A DNA stretch of 27,170 bases, taken from contig BJOX01000099.1 in assembly GCA_009731375.1 (NCBI GenBank), positions 724,081 to 751,250 of the forward strand. The letters run 5' to 3'. This document shows, one piece after another, positions 9,464-16,941 of the stretch; within the stretch, counting starts at the first letter, position 1, and each line of letters starts with the position of its first letter. The DNA comes from Paulinella micropora (Eukaryota; Cercozoa; Imbricatea; Euglyphida). The position numbers were made by a program, and so were the translations under genes. The notes under the pieces were generated by a model. That model searched no databases and was not told the origin of the DNA. It saw only the letters and a program-made list of their open reading frames with translations.

Positions 9464-9682
9464 GCACTCACATAGTTGAGTTTTATACCAAGAAGCATCG
9501 CCAGCACAGATTAGCGGAATAGCTTTATCAAAACTAACACACCAATTGCTCATCGGCTTATACACACATTTAAATTTGGCTTCTATTCCTTTTTGAATAC
9601 ACCACACACAACTTTCATTTTTTTTATCGCTGACCCGTGAATAGAAATCGCAGGCAGTCCGAGCAGAAATATTAATTATAAA
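9452..9682 (-). CDS. Possible Cys-rich protein, 5' end unclear
   Basis: On the opposite strand a frame ending at 9452 gives ~76 protein-like residues rich in Cys and Trp (ESCVWC, FKCVYK, NWCVSF, QLCEC). It fills a stretch otherwise empty on the plus strand. Its stop overlaps the membrane-protein gene by 12 bases, similar to the convergent overlap seen at 17570-17578. There is no Met near the beginning of the protein-like part; the frame runs on upstream antisense to the next gene, so the true start may be broken. It could equally be a chance frame. Confidence 0.35.
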   Translation of the reverse strand, partial: FIINISARTACDFYSRVSDKKNESCVWCIQKGIEAKFKCVYKPMSNWCVSFDKAIPLICAGDASWYKTQLCECSLL

Positions 9683-9688
9683 AAGTTT

Positions 9689-10078
9689 ATGAGCAGTAAT
9701 ATAGAGGGCATCACAATGACAAACTATAAATACCAAAAGATTATTTGTCTGAGTAATGATTTTGCTGGCAATAGCAAGACATTTGACAAAAACATTAGAA
9801 TGAACTTTACACCGACTAGAATGAATGTCAAGTTTATCCACTATATAAATGATATGACGGAGACGAAAACAAAAATCCTTCATATGGACCGCATCGGCAT
9901 TATTGGCACATTCGCCGATAGCAACATCGCAAACATTTCAAATCTCAGCTACAACTTGGGGGTAGTAGGCTGGACCGACGGGCAATACACATTTAAAGTG
10001 CATAAAACAGACAGCTGTAATATTGAGACGGACCAGCTAGCTGGAAGAGTTGTTATTTGTTTAGAATTTCTAGGGTAG
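9689..10078 (+). CDS. Beta-rich small protein, putative virion component
   Basis: The frame gives 129 codons from ATG 9689, with another ATG ten codons on. It is preceded by the AT-rich string ATTAATTATAAAAAG. The sequence alternates polar and hydrophobic residues (KIICLSNDF, HMDRIGIIGTF, YNLGVVGWTDGQYTF), ending RVVICLEFLG, as expected for a small beta-sandwich. No family is recognised. It stands in the virion block and is followed directly by a cluster of hairpins, so it may close the fibre transcription unit. Confidence 0.6.
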   Translation: MSSNIEGITMTNYKYQKIICLSNDFAGNSKTFDKNIRMNFTPTRMNVKFIHYINDMTETKTKILHMDRIGIIGTFADSNIANISNLSYNLGVVGWTDGQYTFKVHKTDSCNIETDQLAGRVVICLEFLG

Positions 10079-10131
10079 GGGCCTGCTCCCCCTACATATG
10101 CTCAACGAGTTGAGCTTTTTGCTAGCAAAAA
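10075..10131 (+). terminator. Three consecutive hairpins after the stop codon
   Basis: Overlapping the stop codon is GTAGGGG (10075-10081) pairing with CCCCTAC (10089-10095). Next come GCTCAACGAGTTGAGC (10100-10115), a 6-bp stem, and the palindrome TTTTTGCTAGCAAAAA (10116-10131). Hairpins at mRNA 3' ends are known in mimivirus-type systems and their virophages. Here termination or 3'-end processing is inferred from position and structure. Confidence 0.55.
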
Positions 10132-10151
10132 CCCCGCTGTTGTGGTAAGCG

Positions 10152-10229
10152 ATTAAAACAAAAAATATATTTTAGAATATATAAAAGTATTTTTGAGGTT
10201 GTAGGAGGTTTTTGAAAAAAAGCTCATAC
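10152..10229 (+). promoter_or_regulatory. ATPase promoter/leader with start-proximal hairpin
   Basis: An AT-rich block identical over 22 bases to 13088-13109 is followed by TTTTTGAGGTTGTA. Then comes a hairpin with outer arms GTAGGAG (10201-10207) and CTCATAC (10223-10229; six of seven pairs) and inner T/A runs. The ATG begins at the next base, 10230. The same arrangement precedes the penton-like gene, and a shorter version precedes the gene at 15634. Confidence 0.65.
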
Positions 10230-11054
10230 ATGGAAAAGATTAATGATATTAAAGTTAGACCAGTTAGAAACCAAAACGGAGATGGCGACAAGTTGGCATA
10301 AGGACATAAGTTACTTGGCGAGCCGTATTCCAATATTTTTCTTCTCGCTCGCAAGAAGAGTGGCAAGACGACCGCACTGTTTGAAATCTTGAAACGAACG
10401 ACCGACAAAAAGACCCGTATTGTTATTATTGCCAGCACGATACATAAGGACCACATCTACAAAGAAATGGTAAAGCACTTTAAGAAGAAAGGAAACCCGA
10501 TGGCTATATATACATATTTGAAAACGGACGGATACAGTGTGATTGATTATGAGTTAGACAAGCTCAATAAGCCAGACGAAGAGCAAGAAGAAGGCGAAAT
10601 CGTTCAGGACCACCAAGATGAAGTAGAAAAGCCGAAGTTTATTTATTTTGGTAAAGAGGAAAAGAAAAAACAAGAAGCACCCGCGGAGAGACCGTCTAAG
10701 TATCAAACTCCCGAAGTTGTGCTAGTTTTGGACGATTTGGGGTCTGGTTTAAGGGATAAATTAGTAAGCGATTTGTTGAAGCGGAACAGGCAATTCAAGT
10801 CAAAGGTGATTATAAGCTCACAATATCTACAGGACCTAAAACCTGAGGCGACTAAACAGCTAGACTACCTTCTTATTTTTCCTGGGCAGAGTGTTGATAA
10901 AATAGAACTCGTGTATAAGCATTTGGACCTCGGCTACGACCTTGACTACTTCATTGAAAAATACCACGAGGCTACCAAGCAGAGATATAACTTTTTGTAT
11001 GTTGATGCTGTATCGGACGAACTGAGGCGAAATTTCAACTATCGCTTGCGATAG
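10230..11054 (+). pseudogene. FtsK/HerA-type genome-packaging ATPase, one in-frame stop
   Basis: The frame is 274 codons from ATG 10230 with a TAA at 10299-10301 (codon 24). It falls just before GHKLLGEPYSNIFLLA, which clearly belongs to the domain. Walker A is ARKKSGKTT (about residues 40-48); Walker B is VVLVLDDLG (about 163-171), followed by SSQYLQDLKPE, the sensor-like strand of this family. A Lys/Glu-rich insert lies between the two motifs. The product would pump DNA into capsids. The early stop could be bypassed only by starting downstream of the P-loop, so the copy is probably dead. A small hairpin overlaps the final stop codon. Confidence 0.85.
11039..11054 (+). terminator. Hairpin overlapping the ATPase stop codon
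   Basis: CTATCGC and GCGATAG pair perfectly over seven bases around a TT spacer, and the last three bases are the TAG stop. Position at the gene end resembles the hairpin at 10075-10095, which also overlaps a stop codon. A 3'-end role is inferred. Confidence 0.4.
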
Positions 11055-11114
11055 TCTATAATTTCAATAAGCGATTTTTGTAATTTTATTTAATTATTTT
11101 TTTCGTATATTATA

Positions 11115-11440
11115 ATGGTCGTAAAAACAACAAGGGTTGAAGTCGTTCCAACAGTCGGAAAAATAACAAGAAACTCAAACACAATGGCGGGCGGAAAAAA
11201 AAAACTGGTCGCAAGAAACAAAAGGGTTGTTGTCAAAAGGGGGGTAAAATAAACTGGGAAAAGGTCGGAAATACATTTAGGAATATTAATAACTATTTGA
11301 AAAAAGACAAAACAATCTCTCGCTTAGCTGGTGCTTTGGATAGAGTTGGTGTTCCTTATGCCGACAAAGTTCAAAAGGTTGCGAGCGATATGGGATAGTA
11401 TTACGGCAAGCAACGAGGTCGTGGGGCACTTAAATTTTAA
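11115..11440 (+). pseudogene. Small basic core-like protein, frameshift and stop
   Basis: ATG 11115 (or the internal ATG 11184, MAGGKKK) opens a basic N-terminus. At a run of ten A (11195-11204) the protein-like reading moves to the frame one base earlier, consistent with a lost A. It continues through KINWEKVGNTFRNI, SRLAGALDRVGVPYADK and a TAG at 11396-11398 to GKQRGRGALKF and a stop at 11440. The full product would be ~107 residues, strongly basic. The pattern of a basic head, an amphipathic helix and a Gly/Arg-rich tail recalls small adenovirus core-type (pX-like) or minor capsid peptides of adintoviruses; that is analogy, not a confirmed match. It sits between ATPase and protease, as expected for a virion peptide. 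Confidence 0.55.
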
Positions 11441-11473
11441 ATCCCCGCAGATAATATTAAACTAAACTTTCTA

Positions 11474-11500
11474 TTATTTTTTTACTAATAATATACGATG
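11474..11500 (+). promoter_or_regulatory. T-run plus TAATATACGA motif at a start codon
   Basis: A seven-base T run (11477-11483) is followed by TAATATACGA (11489-11498), whose final A is the first base of the ATG. The same ten bases occur at 15584-15593 and 18119-18128, and a close relative on the minus strand at 17755-17766. A late-promoter or initiator role is inferred; the 5' UTR would be almost absent. Confidence 0.55.
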
Positions 11501-12127
11501 CAAAAAAAACCTAAACAACGTCTGCCGAGGATATACAGAACCAAAGATGGTCGGCCATATATCAAAGTAAAAGGCAAACGAGCATATCTAAACTTTGGAA
11601 AGAAAACGAATGATTTATCAACACTTCAAATCGTTAAGCTGTTTATGAAATACTTGAATAAACCAAAAGCAAAGAAGCCGTGGCCGACACATAAAAACAA
11701 AAGCAAATTGAAAAAAGTTCAAAGTTTGTCGGAGATTGAACAGAACACGAGAACCGCAATTCAAGACCACTTAGACAAGCTTAAAAAAGAAAAGTATGAG
11801 GGTATTGAGGCGATTGATAAAAAGGAAAAGTCGGCACGGGATGAAATTGAAGAGGATAAGAAAAGGCAGGAAAGAAAAGACCTCGCCGATGCTAAGGAAA
11901 GAGAGGAAGAAATAGATAGGGAAATGAAAAAGGAACAACGACTTATCCAAGAACTAAATGCTGAACGACGACATAGGCAGTTGTTATTAACTGTGCCAAT
12001 CGCACCACCTATGATAAAACCACCACCTCCACCTCCGCCAGGACGACCACCAAAAAGACGGAGAGGAGTTGTTGTAAAGGATGCGGAAGAAGAGGAGAAA
12101 CATAAGCAAACTAAAAGGAAAAGTTAA
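11498..12127 (+). CDS. Basic coiled-coil protein with Pro-rich tail, unknown function
   Basis: The frame gives 209 codons from ATG 11498. The N-terminal ~50 residues are basic with a compact motif (IYRTKDGRPYIKVKGKR, then AYLNFGKK) that may bind nucleic acid. Residues ~75-160 form a long Glu/Lys/Arg coiled coil. A short hydrophobic stretch (LLLTVPIAPPM) and a run of seven prolines follow, with a GRPPKRRRG basic patch that could act as a nuclear localisation signal and an acidic/basic tail. No family is recognised. It lies directly upstream of the protease (9-base gap), is intact, and is a plausible scaffold or internal virion protein processed by that protease. Confidence 0.65.
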   Translation: MQKKPKQRLPRIYRTKDGRPYIKVKGKRAYLNFGKKTNDLSTLQIVKLFMKYLNKPKAKKPWPTHKNKSKLKKVQSLSEIEQNTRTAIQDHLDKLKKEKYEGIEAIDKKEKSARDEIEEDKKRQERKDLADAKEREEEIDREMKKEQRLIQELNAERRHRQLLLTVPIAPPMIKPPPPPPPGRPPKRRRGVVVKDAEEEEKHKQTKRKS

Positions 12128-12135
12128 TTGATGGT

Positions 12136-13083
12136 ATGTTCGCTGAGCCGATAAAACAGAAACGGCATAGAGCAGGAAAAACTAGTAATGAAGTGATGGT
12201 TAAAAAACTACGATGTATTGGACATACTATCCCCGATATTAAACCACCAAAAGGAGGAAGGATAAATTACTCTGAAATGTTGAAAAGATGGCTATACACA
12301 AGTCCTACTATAAACGAGGGAATGATGTCGCCCGACCAGGCTTGGTCGTCGTTTGATTTGTGGGCAGAAAGTGCGGTTGATAAAAGAAGAGAAGAAAAAG
12401 ACAGAGAAGCCAAAGTAGAAAATCCAGTAGTAGAAGAAGATACAGCAGAACAAAAAAATACAGCGGAAGAAAAAACAGCAGAAGAAAAAACAGCAGAACA
12501 ACCGACTATACAAGAGCCTGACGATACAACACAGCAAGCAAATATGACGGAAGCAGAGACAGAACCAGACTCGGATGCTCAGTCTGGAATAGGTAAAGGA
12601 TTAAGGACTGATGAAATAGATAACATTATGAAAAAGCATAATTGGTATTTGGGCACAATAGCCAGCGACCAAATCAACCAGCTAAAACCAGAAAAAAGAA
12701 AGAAGTATGGTTTTATTATGAACACACAAAAAAGTTCGCAACCAGGGCAACATTGGATGGCTGTCTGGGTAAGCATAAACGGCGAAAGGAGTGTTGAAGT
12801 TTATGACCCGTTAGCCGAACATCAACCGACTGAACTTTTCCAACACCAGATGAAACAGCTAATAGATAAAAGCCGACCTGATAGTTATTTATTAATAAAG
12901 GTTAATCAAGTAAAACAACAGAGTGATACAAGTGATACCTGCGGATGGCATAGTATGCGGTTTCTTTTAGAGCGGGCGAAAGGAACTCGTTTTAAATTCG
13001 CCAGCGGATGGACTGACTTAAAAGAGAAGGAAGCGGAGAAGTTGAAAGCACAGAACGGATATGGCTTTGACACTTTTATCTAG
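12136..13083 (+). CDS. PRO: Adenain-like (Ulp1-fold) cysteine protease
   Basis: The frame is open for 315 codons from ATG 12136; an out-of-frame ATG at 12131 is ignored. A basic N-terminal domain (residues 1-80) includes a segment with GGRINYSEML. An acidic linker (~90-150) contains repeated TAEEKTAEEK-type units. The protease domain begins at GLRTDEIDNIM (~155). Catalytic residues are His206 in QHWMAVWV, Asp224 in EVYDPLAEH and Cys269 in DTCGWHSM, with Gln261/262 available for the oxyanion hole, matching the adenovirus/Polinton maturation protease order. Usual Polinton proteases are shorter; the N-terminal extension and linker are extra. It would mature capsid proteins, including perhaps its upstream neighbour. 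The gene lacks its own AT-rich promoter, so it is likely co-transcribed with the preceding gene. Confidence 0.87.
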   Translation: MFAEPIKQKRHRAGKTSNEVMVKKLRCIGHTIPDIKPPKGGRINYSEMLKRWLYTSPTINEGMMSPDQAWSSFDLWAESAVDKRREEKDREAKVENPVVEEDTAEQKNTAEEKTAEEKTAEQPTIQEPDDTTQQANMTEAETEPDSDAQSGIGKGLRTDEIDNIMKKHNWYLGTIASDQINQLKPEKRKKYGFIMNTQKSSQPGQHWMAVWVSINGERSVEVYDPLAEHQPTELFQHQMKQLIDKSRPDSYLLIKVNQVKQQSDTSDTCGWHSMRFLLERAKGTRFKFASGWTDLKEKEAEKLKAQNGYGFDTFI

Positions 13084-13087
13084 GTAA

Positions 13088-13168
13088 TTAAAACAAAAAA
13101 TATATTTTCTAATATATACAGTATAGTTTTTTTGAGATTGTAAGTGGTTTTTGAAAAAAGCACTTACT
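13088..13168 (+). promoter_or_regulatory. Penton-like gene promoter/leader with start-proximal hairpin
   Basis: It begins with the 22-base AT block shared with the ATPase leader, then CTAATATATACAG and TTTTTTTGAGATTGTA. The hairpin has perfect 7-bp arms GTAAGTG (13140-13146) and CACTTAC (13161-13167) enclosing T5 and A6 runs, and ATG follows after one base. Compared with the ATPase leader the arms differ at three positions on one side, with matching changes on the other side except for one unpaired position. Confidence 0.68.
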
Positions 13169-13981
13169 ATGGATTATAGAGGCGGGCGAAGTAGTGGTAT
13201 CTATTACATAAATAGCAAAAATAGGATAAATGGCACAGACAGCGATTTCACTCACTCCATTGATATGAAAGGGTTAGACAATCCAACACACTGTAAAATT
13301 TTACATATCTATGTGCCGAAATCGTATTATTCCGTCGCCAGCCCTTACAACACTTTTACTCTGAGTGAAGATGGATTTGAGGCACTCATTACGATACCCG
13401 AAGGAAACTACACAATGAATAACTTAAAAAATAAGCTGGCCGAAGTGCTAACAGCAGATAGTCCCAACCATTACACATACACAATAACAAGCAACAACAC
13501 AAACACCGACCCAGAAGACGGCAAGCTATTATTTACAGTAGCGGGCAACCTAGGAATTCAACCGCGGTTTATATTTGACACCGAAACTCGTATTCACGAA
13601 GTAATGGGTTTTGACCGCGACTCAACATATTTCTTTGCTAATAATACCATTAGGTCTCCAAATGTCATAATCTTGACTGGTGAAAAAACATTGTATCTAC
13701 AAAGCGACCTAATTGGCGAAGGCGATAATCACGTATTACAGGAGATATATACAGCTAACGAAATCCCGTTCGGCTCTGTTATCTACGATGGGTCTGGTAG
13801 TGAATACGGAAAACGACTATCTACAAACTCAAACAATATGTATCGGTTTTACTTGACTGACGAAAACGACCAACCGATTCACCTAAACGGTTTGGGTATT
13901 GTAATGACTTTGTTGATTTATCGTGAAACGAATTATTTTAATTTATTTACTTCATTTTTTAATTTGCTAAAATCTAAATAG
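13169..13981 (+). CDS. mCP: Penton-like minor capsid protein
   Basis: The frame gives 270 codons from ATG 13169; six upstream codons are in frame but belong to the leader hairpin. The N-terminal signature YYINSKNRINGTDSDFTHSI is characteristic of Polinton and polinton-like virus minor (penton) capsid proteins, followed by a vertex jelly-roll pattern (HIYVPKSYYSV, NTFTLSEDGF, ITIPEGNYTM). The C-terminal half has MGFDRDSTYF and IVMTLLIYRE beta strands. Penton proteins form the pentameric vertices of the capsid and anchor fibres. It lies immediately upstream of the major capsid gene, as in most Polintons, and it is intact. An AT hairpin overlaps its stop codon. Confidence 0.85.
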   Translation: MDYRGGRSSGIYYINSKNRINGTDSDFTHSIDMKGLDNPTHCKILHIYVPKSYYSVASPYNTFTLSEDGFEALITIPEGNYTMNNLKNKLAEVLTADSPNHYTYTITSNNTNTDPEDGKLLFTVAGNLGIQPRFIFDTETRIHEVMGFDRDSTYFFANNTIRSPNVIILTGEKTLYLQSDLIGEGDNHVLQEIYTANEIPFGSVIYDGSGSEYGKRLSTNSNNMYRFYLTDENDQPIHLNGLGIVMTLLIYRETNYFNLFTSFFNLLKSK

Positions 13982-13992
13982 GGTAATTTTAG
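13967..13992 (+). terminator. Weak hairpin overlapping stop codon
   Basis: CTAAAAT (13967-13973) pairs with ATTTTAG (13986-13992) around 12 bases that include the TAG stop. It is AT-rich and could be chance, but it is the third gene end in this block with a hairpin over the stop. Confidence 0.25.
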
Positions 13993-13999
13993 AATTATT

Positions 14000-14067
14000 T
14001 ATTTATTTTTTTCTTCTATTAAAATATAGTGTCGTTAATTTACAAACTACAAAACTAAAAAAGAAAA
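14000..14067 (+). promoter_or_regulatory. Major capsid gene upstream region
   Basis: A T-rich run (about 13998-14012) is followed by CTATTAAAATATAGTG near 14017-14032 and an A-rich untranslated stretch up to ATG 14068. The T-run plus AAAATATA arrangement resembles the other virion-gene promoters here, but the hairpin leader is absent. Confidence 0.4.
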
Positions 14068-15523
14068 ATGCCAGTCCAATACGGTGGCGAACTCGTCCAT
14101 CAGACTAAGGAACTGCTCACGGGTAAGTATGAGTTAAATAAGCTTACTAGCCGTGAAGGGTCGGCAAATGTTGCCCTTGCTACTGCTGGTGGTATGGAAA
14201 GCACATTTGAAATTCCTACCCGCCCTTTGAACCTTGCTAGGTCTGTGTTGCGATTTACTTACACTCCCGCACTGCCAGGAGGTGCTGGTCGCTACAATCG
14301 TATCTATATGGATTGTCTATCTATGATTAAAACTATTGAACTGCGAAGCCGAAGCGGGCAGTATTTGTGTAATCTTCAACACGTGGGTAATTACACAAAG
14401 GTTATATGGAAACCAGAAATGAAGTATGAAAGATTTATGATACTTGAAAACCACGGTGCTGGTGTGGCTAGCGGTGCTATGCTTCAAAAGTGTAATGCTG
14501 GAAAAGTTGAAATCGGAACAGTAGCGGAAAGAAAAGGAATTACTGATGCAGTAGATACCGCAGGTCTTAAAGCTGCTGTTCAAGCAAACTACAGCCTCTT
14601 GTTAATGCTCGCCGCCACGATGATACCGCTCTCGCTGATAGCACTGCTGGGAATTATAGTTTGGTTAATGTTCCTTTTGAGGAGGCTAAGTATTTTGAAG
14701 GTGGAGCAAATAATACTGCCACTCCTGTTATCAGTGTTAAGTTTCCTTTGGGTATGCTGTTTGGCACTATTTTTGAACTGGATAAGACTATTGGATTTAA
14801 TGAAATTCTGGATATGCGGATTGTGTGGGCTGAAACTCCACGAACTTCATTCTATGGCACTGATGCTAGTTCTATTTCCACTGGTGCTACCGCTACGGCC
14901 GTCGGTGCTACTGTATCTAACCTAAATCTATTCCTTGCTGTTGAGACCGACCCGAATGTTATCCTCGGTGTCCAGCAAAAGATTGCGGGTGAAGGCTTTC
15001 CAATCAAGATTGAGTATCCTATTGCTTGGAAACAAAACCTTCAAACGGCTCAGCAAAACTATGTTATCAAAATGAACCGCTCGCAGGGTGAAAGAATTCG
15101 TCGTATATACACATCTGCCTTAACAACACTGAGAGTGCCAATACTTCTTTTGATAATGATAACAGGGCGGATGCTAAGATTATTACTTATTACACCACTC
15201 TTGATGGAACTCGTCTCCAACAGTTTGATGTTGATACCTCTGATAATGAAGACTATATGCTTTTGAAGGATAAGTTGAAGGGAAGTGCTATTTTGAATTC
15301 CGATGTCTATCATTACAACTGGTTCCACGTAGACACTTGGGATAACAACCGCCCTCTATGTGATAAGGATACCGACGGGTATGAGGTGAGTGGTCTGAGC
15401 CTAGACACCGAGAGACGATATGAGTTCGTTTCAACCACTGCTGGAAACAATCTCAACCATTACACATTCGCCATCCTTCAACGAAGTGTGCTTGTGAAGG
15501 GAATTGAAATTTTGATGTCTTAA
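14068..15523 (+). pseudogene. MCP: Major capsid protein (candidate double jelly roll), two frameshifts
   Basis: The protein-like reading starts at ATG 14068 and uses three frames: 14068 to about 14600, then one base earlier from about 14603 to 15118, then one base earlier again to the stop at 15523. Joined length would be ~485 codons, right for Polinton-type double-jelly-roll capsid proteins. The start MPVQYGGELVHQTKELL and the strand FEIPTRPLNLARSVLRF are typical of the group; the last part includes HYNWFHVDTWDN and ILQRSVLVKGIEI. Each frameshift fits a single-base deletion. Truncated products could not form a capsid. Identity rests on gene order, length and N-terminal pattern rather than on a catalytic motif. 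Confidence 0.8.
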
Positions 15524-15570
15524 CCCCACCAGCGAGGTAAAAGGTAATGATTAATTTTTGATAGTTGATT

Positions 15571-15633
15571 AATTTTTTTATTGTAATATACGAAGATTAC
15601 ACAAAACATTTTTTGAGGTTGTAGGTTCCTACG
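15571..15633 (+). promoter_or_regulatory. Spike gene promoter and short hairpin leader
   Basis: A T-run (15573-15579) and TAATATACGA (15584-15593) are followed by ATTTTTTGAGGTTGTA. Then comes the palindrome GTAGGTTCCTAC (15621-15632) and ATG after one base. It combines the promoter-like motif of 11489 and 18119 with the leader of the ATPase and penton-like genes. Confidence 0.6.
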
Positions 15634-16884
15634 ATGACAACTCACCAGAGAAATTTGATAGCACAAGACCCTAACGGAGACTTCGTACATGTCAAAGTCG
15701 GATATGATGGAAGTATTGAAACCAATAATATGAAAACCGCTTTCGGCGAAGCATTAACTAATCAATTAACACCAGTTGTTCAGGAGATTTTCCCCTATAC
15801 CGTTAATACACGGATATGGACATTAACTCAAACTAATGCGACAGTTTCATTTAATGCGAATATGGCTGAATTGAAAACACAAGCAAATAATACTTCAACC
15901 GCCATCCTAACAAGTAAAAGAAGAATAAAATGTCGGACTGGTATGGGGGTAGTAGCCCGCTTCACTGCTTTATGGACGACTGATGATACCAAAACATATT
16001 ATTCGTGTGTAGGAATCGGTGAAAGTGATTTTTCAAATGGTTTCTATTTTTATAAAACTGATGTTGGAATGAATATTCTACCAGCCAAAGGAGGAGCAAC
16101 TACTTATATCCCGCAAGCAACCTGGGATGACCCTTGTGACGGAAGCAAAGATATGCCTGTCATTCTTTGGAATAAGGGAAATGTATTTCAAATTCAATTC
16201 CAGTATTTAGGATTTGGTGCTATTAAGTTTTCAATTGAGAACCCCACGACTGGCAAATTCCAGCAAGTCCATATGATTAAGTATGCGAATGCCAATACTG
16301 GTGTCAGTCTGCGAAACACAACATTGCCATTTACCGCACTAATGAGGAATGATGCTTCTATTGGAATTCAAAAACTTAAAACCGCGAGTGTTGGGTTATT
16401 CGTAGAAGGAACTAACACTATTAATTCAAGCATATCAAACGAAGCGGAAGGAAGTAAGGCGGCGAGCACCACGGAAAGCCCAATCCTCAGCATAAAAAAT
16501 AAAACAACTTTTAATGGTGGTGCTACGAATTATTCAATCGTTTATCCATCACTCGTGAGCATATCAAACGAAGATGCCAAAGTTAATATAGTGCGAATCG
16601 TGAAAACGACAGGAGCACTTACGGCGGAGAACTTTGCTGATATTGATGCCACGACTTCAATCGTATCAAAGGACACCTCTGCGACAGCTCTCGGTGGTGC
16701 CACTATAACTGATGTCATTCTTAAACTTTATGTTAATGCTACTTCTAGCCAGCTTGTTGACCTGCGAACTTATGACATTCAATTTTCTCCTGGTGAAAAT
16801 CTAACATTTTTACAAAAGTCTGTCGCTACCGCGAATAATGGAGGAAATGTGAGTGTTATTGCTGATTTCGTAGAAGATCATTGA
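15634..16884 (+). CDS. Spike- or tail-like virion protein, unknown family
   Basis: The frame is open for 416 codons from ATG 15634, which follows the shared leader hairpin. The N-terminal region (DPNGDFVHVKVGYDGSIE, then KTAFGEALTNQLTPVVQ and EIFPYTVNTRIW) resembles the start of large phage/virus structural proteins in which a conserved strap precedes beta-sandwich domains. Residues ~95-230 form a Gly/aromatic-rich lectin-like sandwich (YYSCVGIGESDFSNGFYFY), and the C-terminal ~150 residues carry Thr/Ser-rich strands. No catalytic motif is seen. The shared leader with penton and ATPase genes says it is expressed with the virion set. It may be a spike, fibre base or capsid decoration protein; the comparison is from memory. 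Confidence 0.6.
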   Translation: MTTHQRNLIAQDPNGDFVHVKVGYDGSIETNNMKTAFGEALTNQLTPVVQEIFPYTVNTRIWTLTQTNATVSFNANMAELKTQANNTSTAILTSKRRIKCRTGMGVVARFTALWTTDDTKTYYSCVGIGESDFSNGFYFYKTDVGMNILPAKGGATTYIPQATWDDPCDGSKDMPVILWNKGNVFQIQFQYLGFGAIKFSIENPTTGKFQQVHMIKYANANTGVSLRNTTLPFTALMRNDASIGIQKLKTASVGLFVEGTNTINSSISNEAEGSKAASTTESPILSIKNKTTFNGGATNYSIVYPSLVSISNEDAKVNIVRIVKTTGALTAENFADIDATTSIVSKDTSATALGGATITDVILKLYVNATSSQLVDLRTYDIQFSPGENLTFLQKSVATANNGGNVSVIADFVEDH

Positions 16885-16907
16885 TGTGGATATTTAATTA
16901 ATTTTTG

Positions 16908-16941
16908 TAATATTTTTTTTCTAATATAATAATATAGTAAT
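16908..16941 (+). promoter_or_regulatory. T-run plus CTAATATA motif
   Basis: Eight T (16913-16920) are followed at once by CTAATATA (16921-16928) and a second AATATAG, then ATG 16942. It has the same layout as the upstream region of the gene at 11498. Confidence 0.5.

Noticed and set aside
13128-13168. Splice donor-like GTAAGT in the penton-like gene leader
   Set aside because: The GTAAGT belongs to a hairpin arm whose counterpart in the ATPase leader lacks the donor sequence, and no acceptor is needed to keep the gene open.
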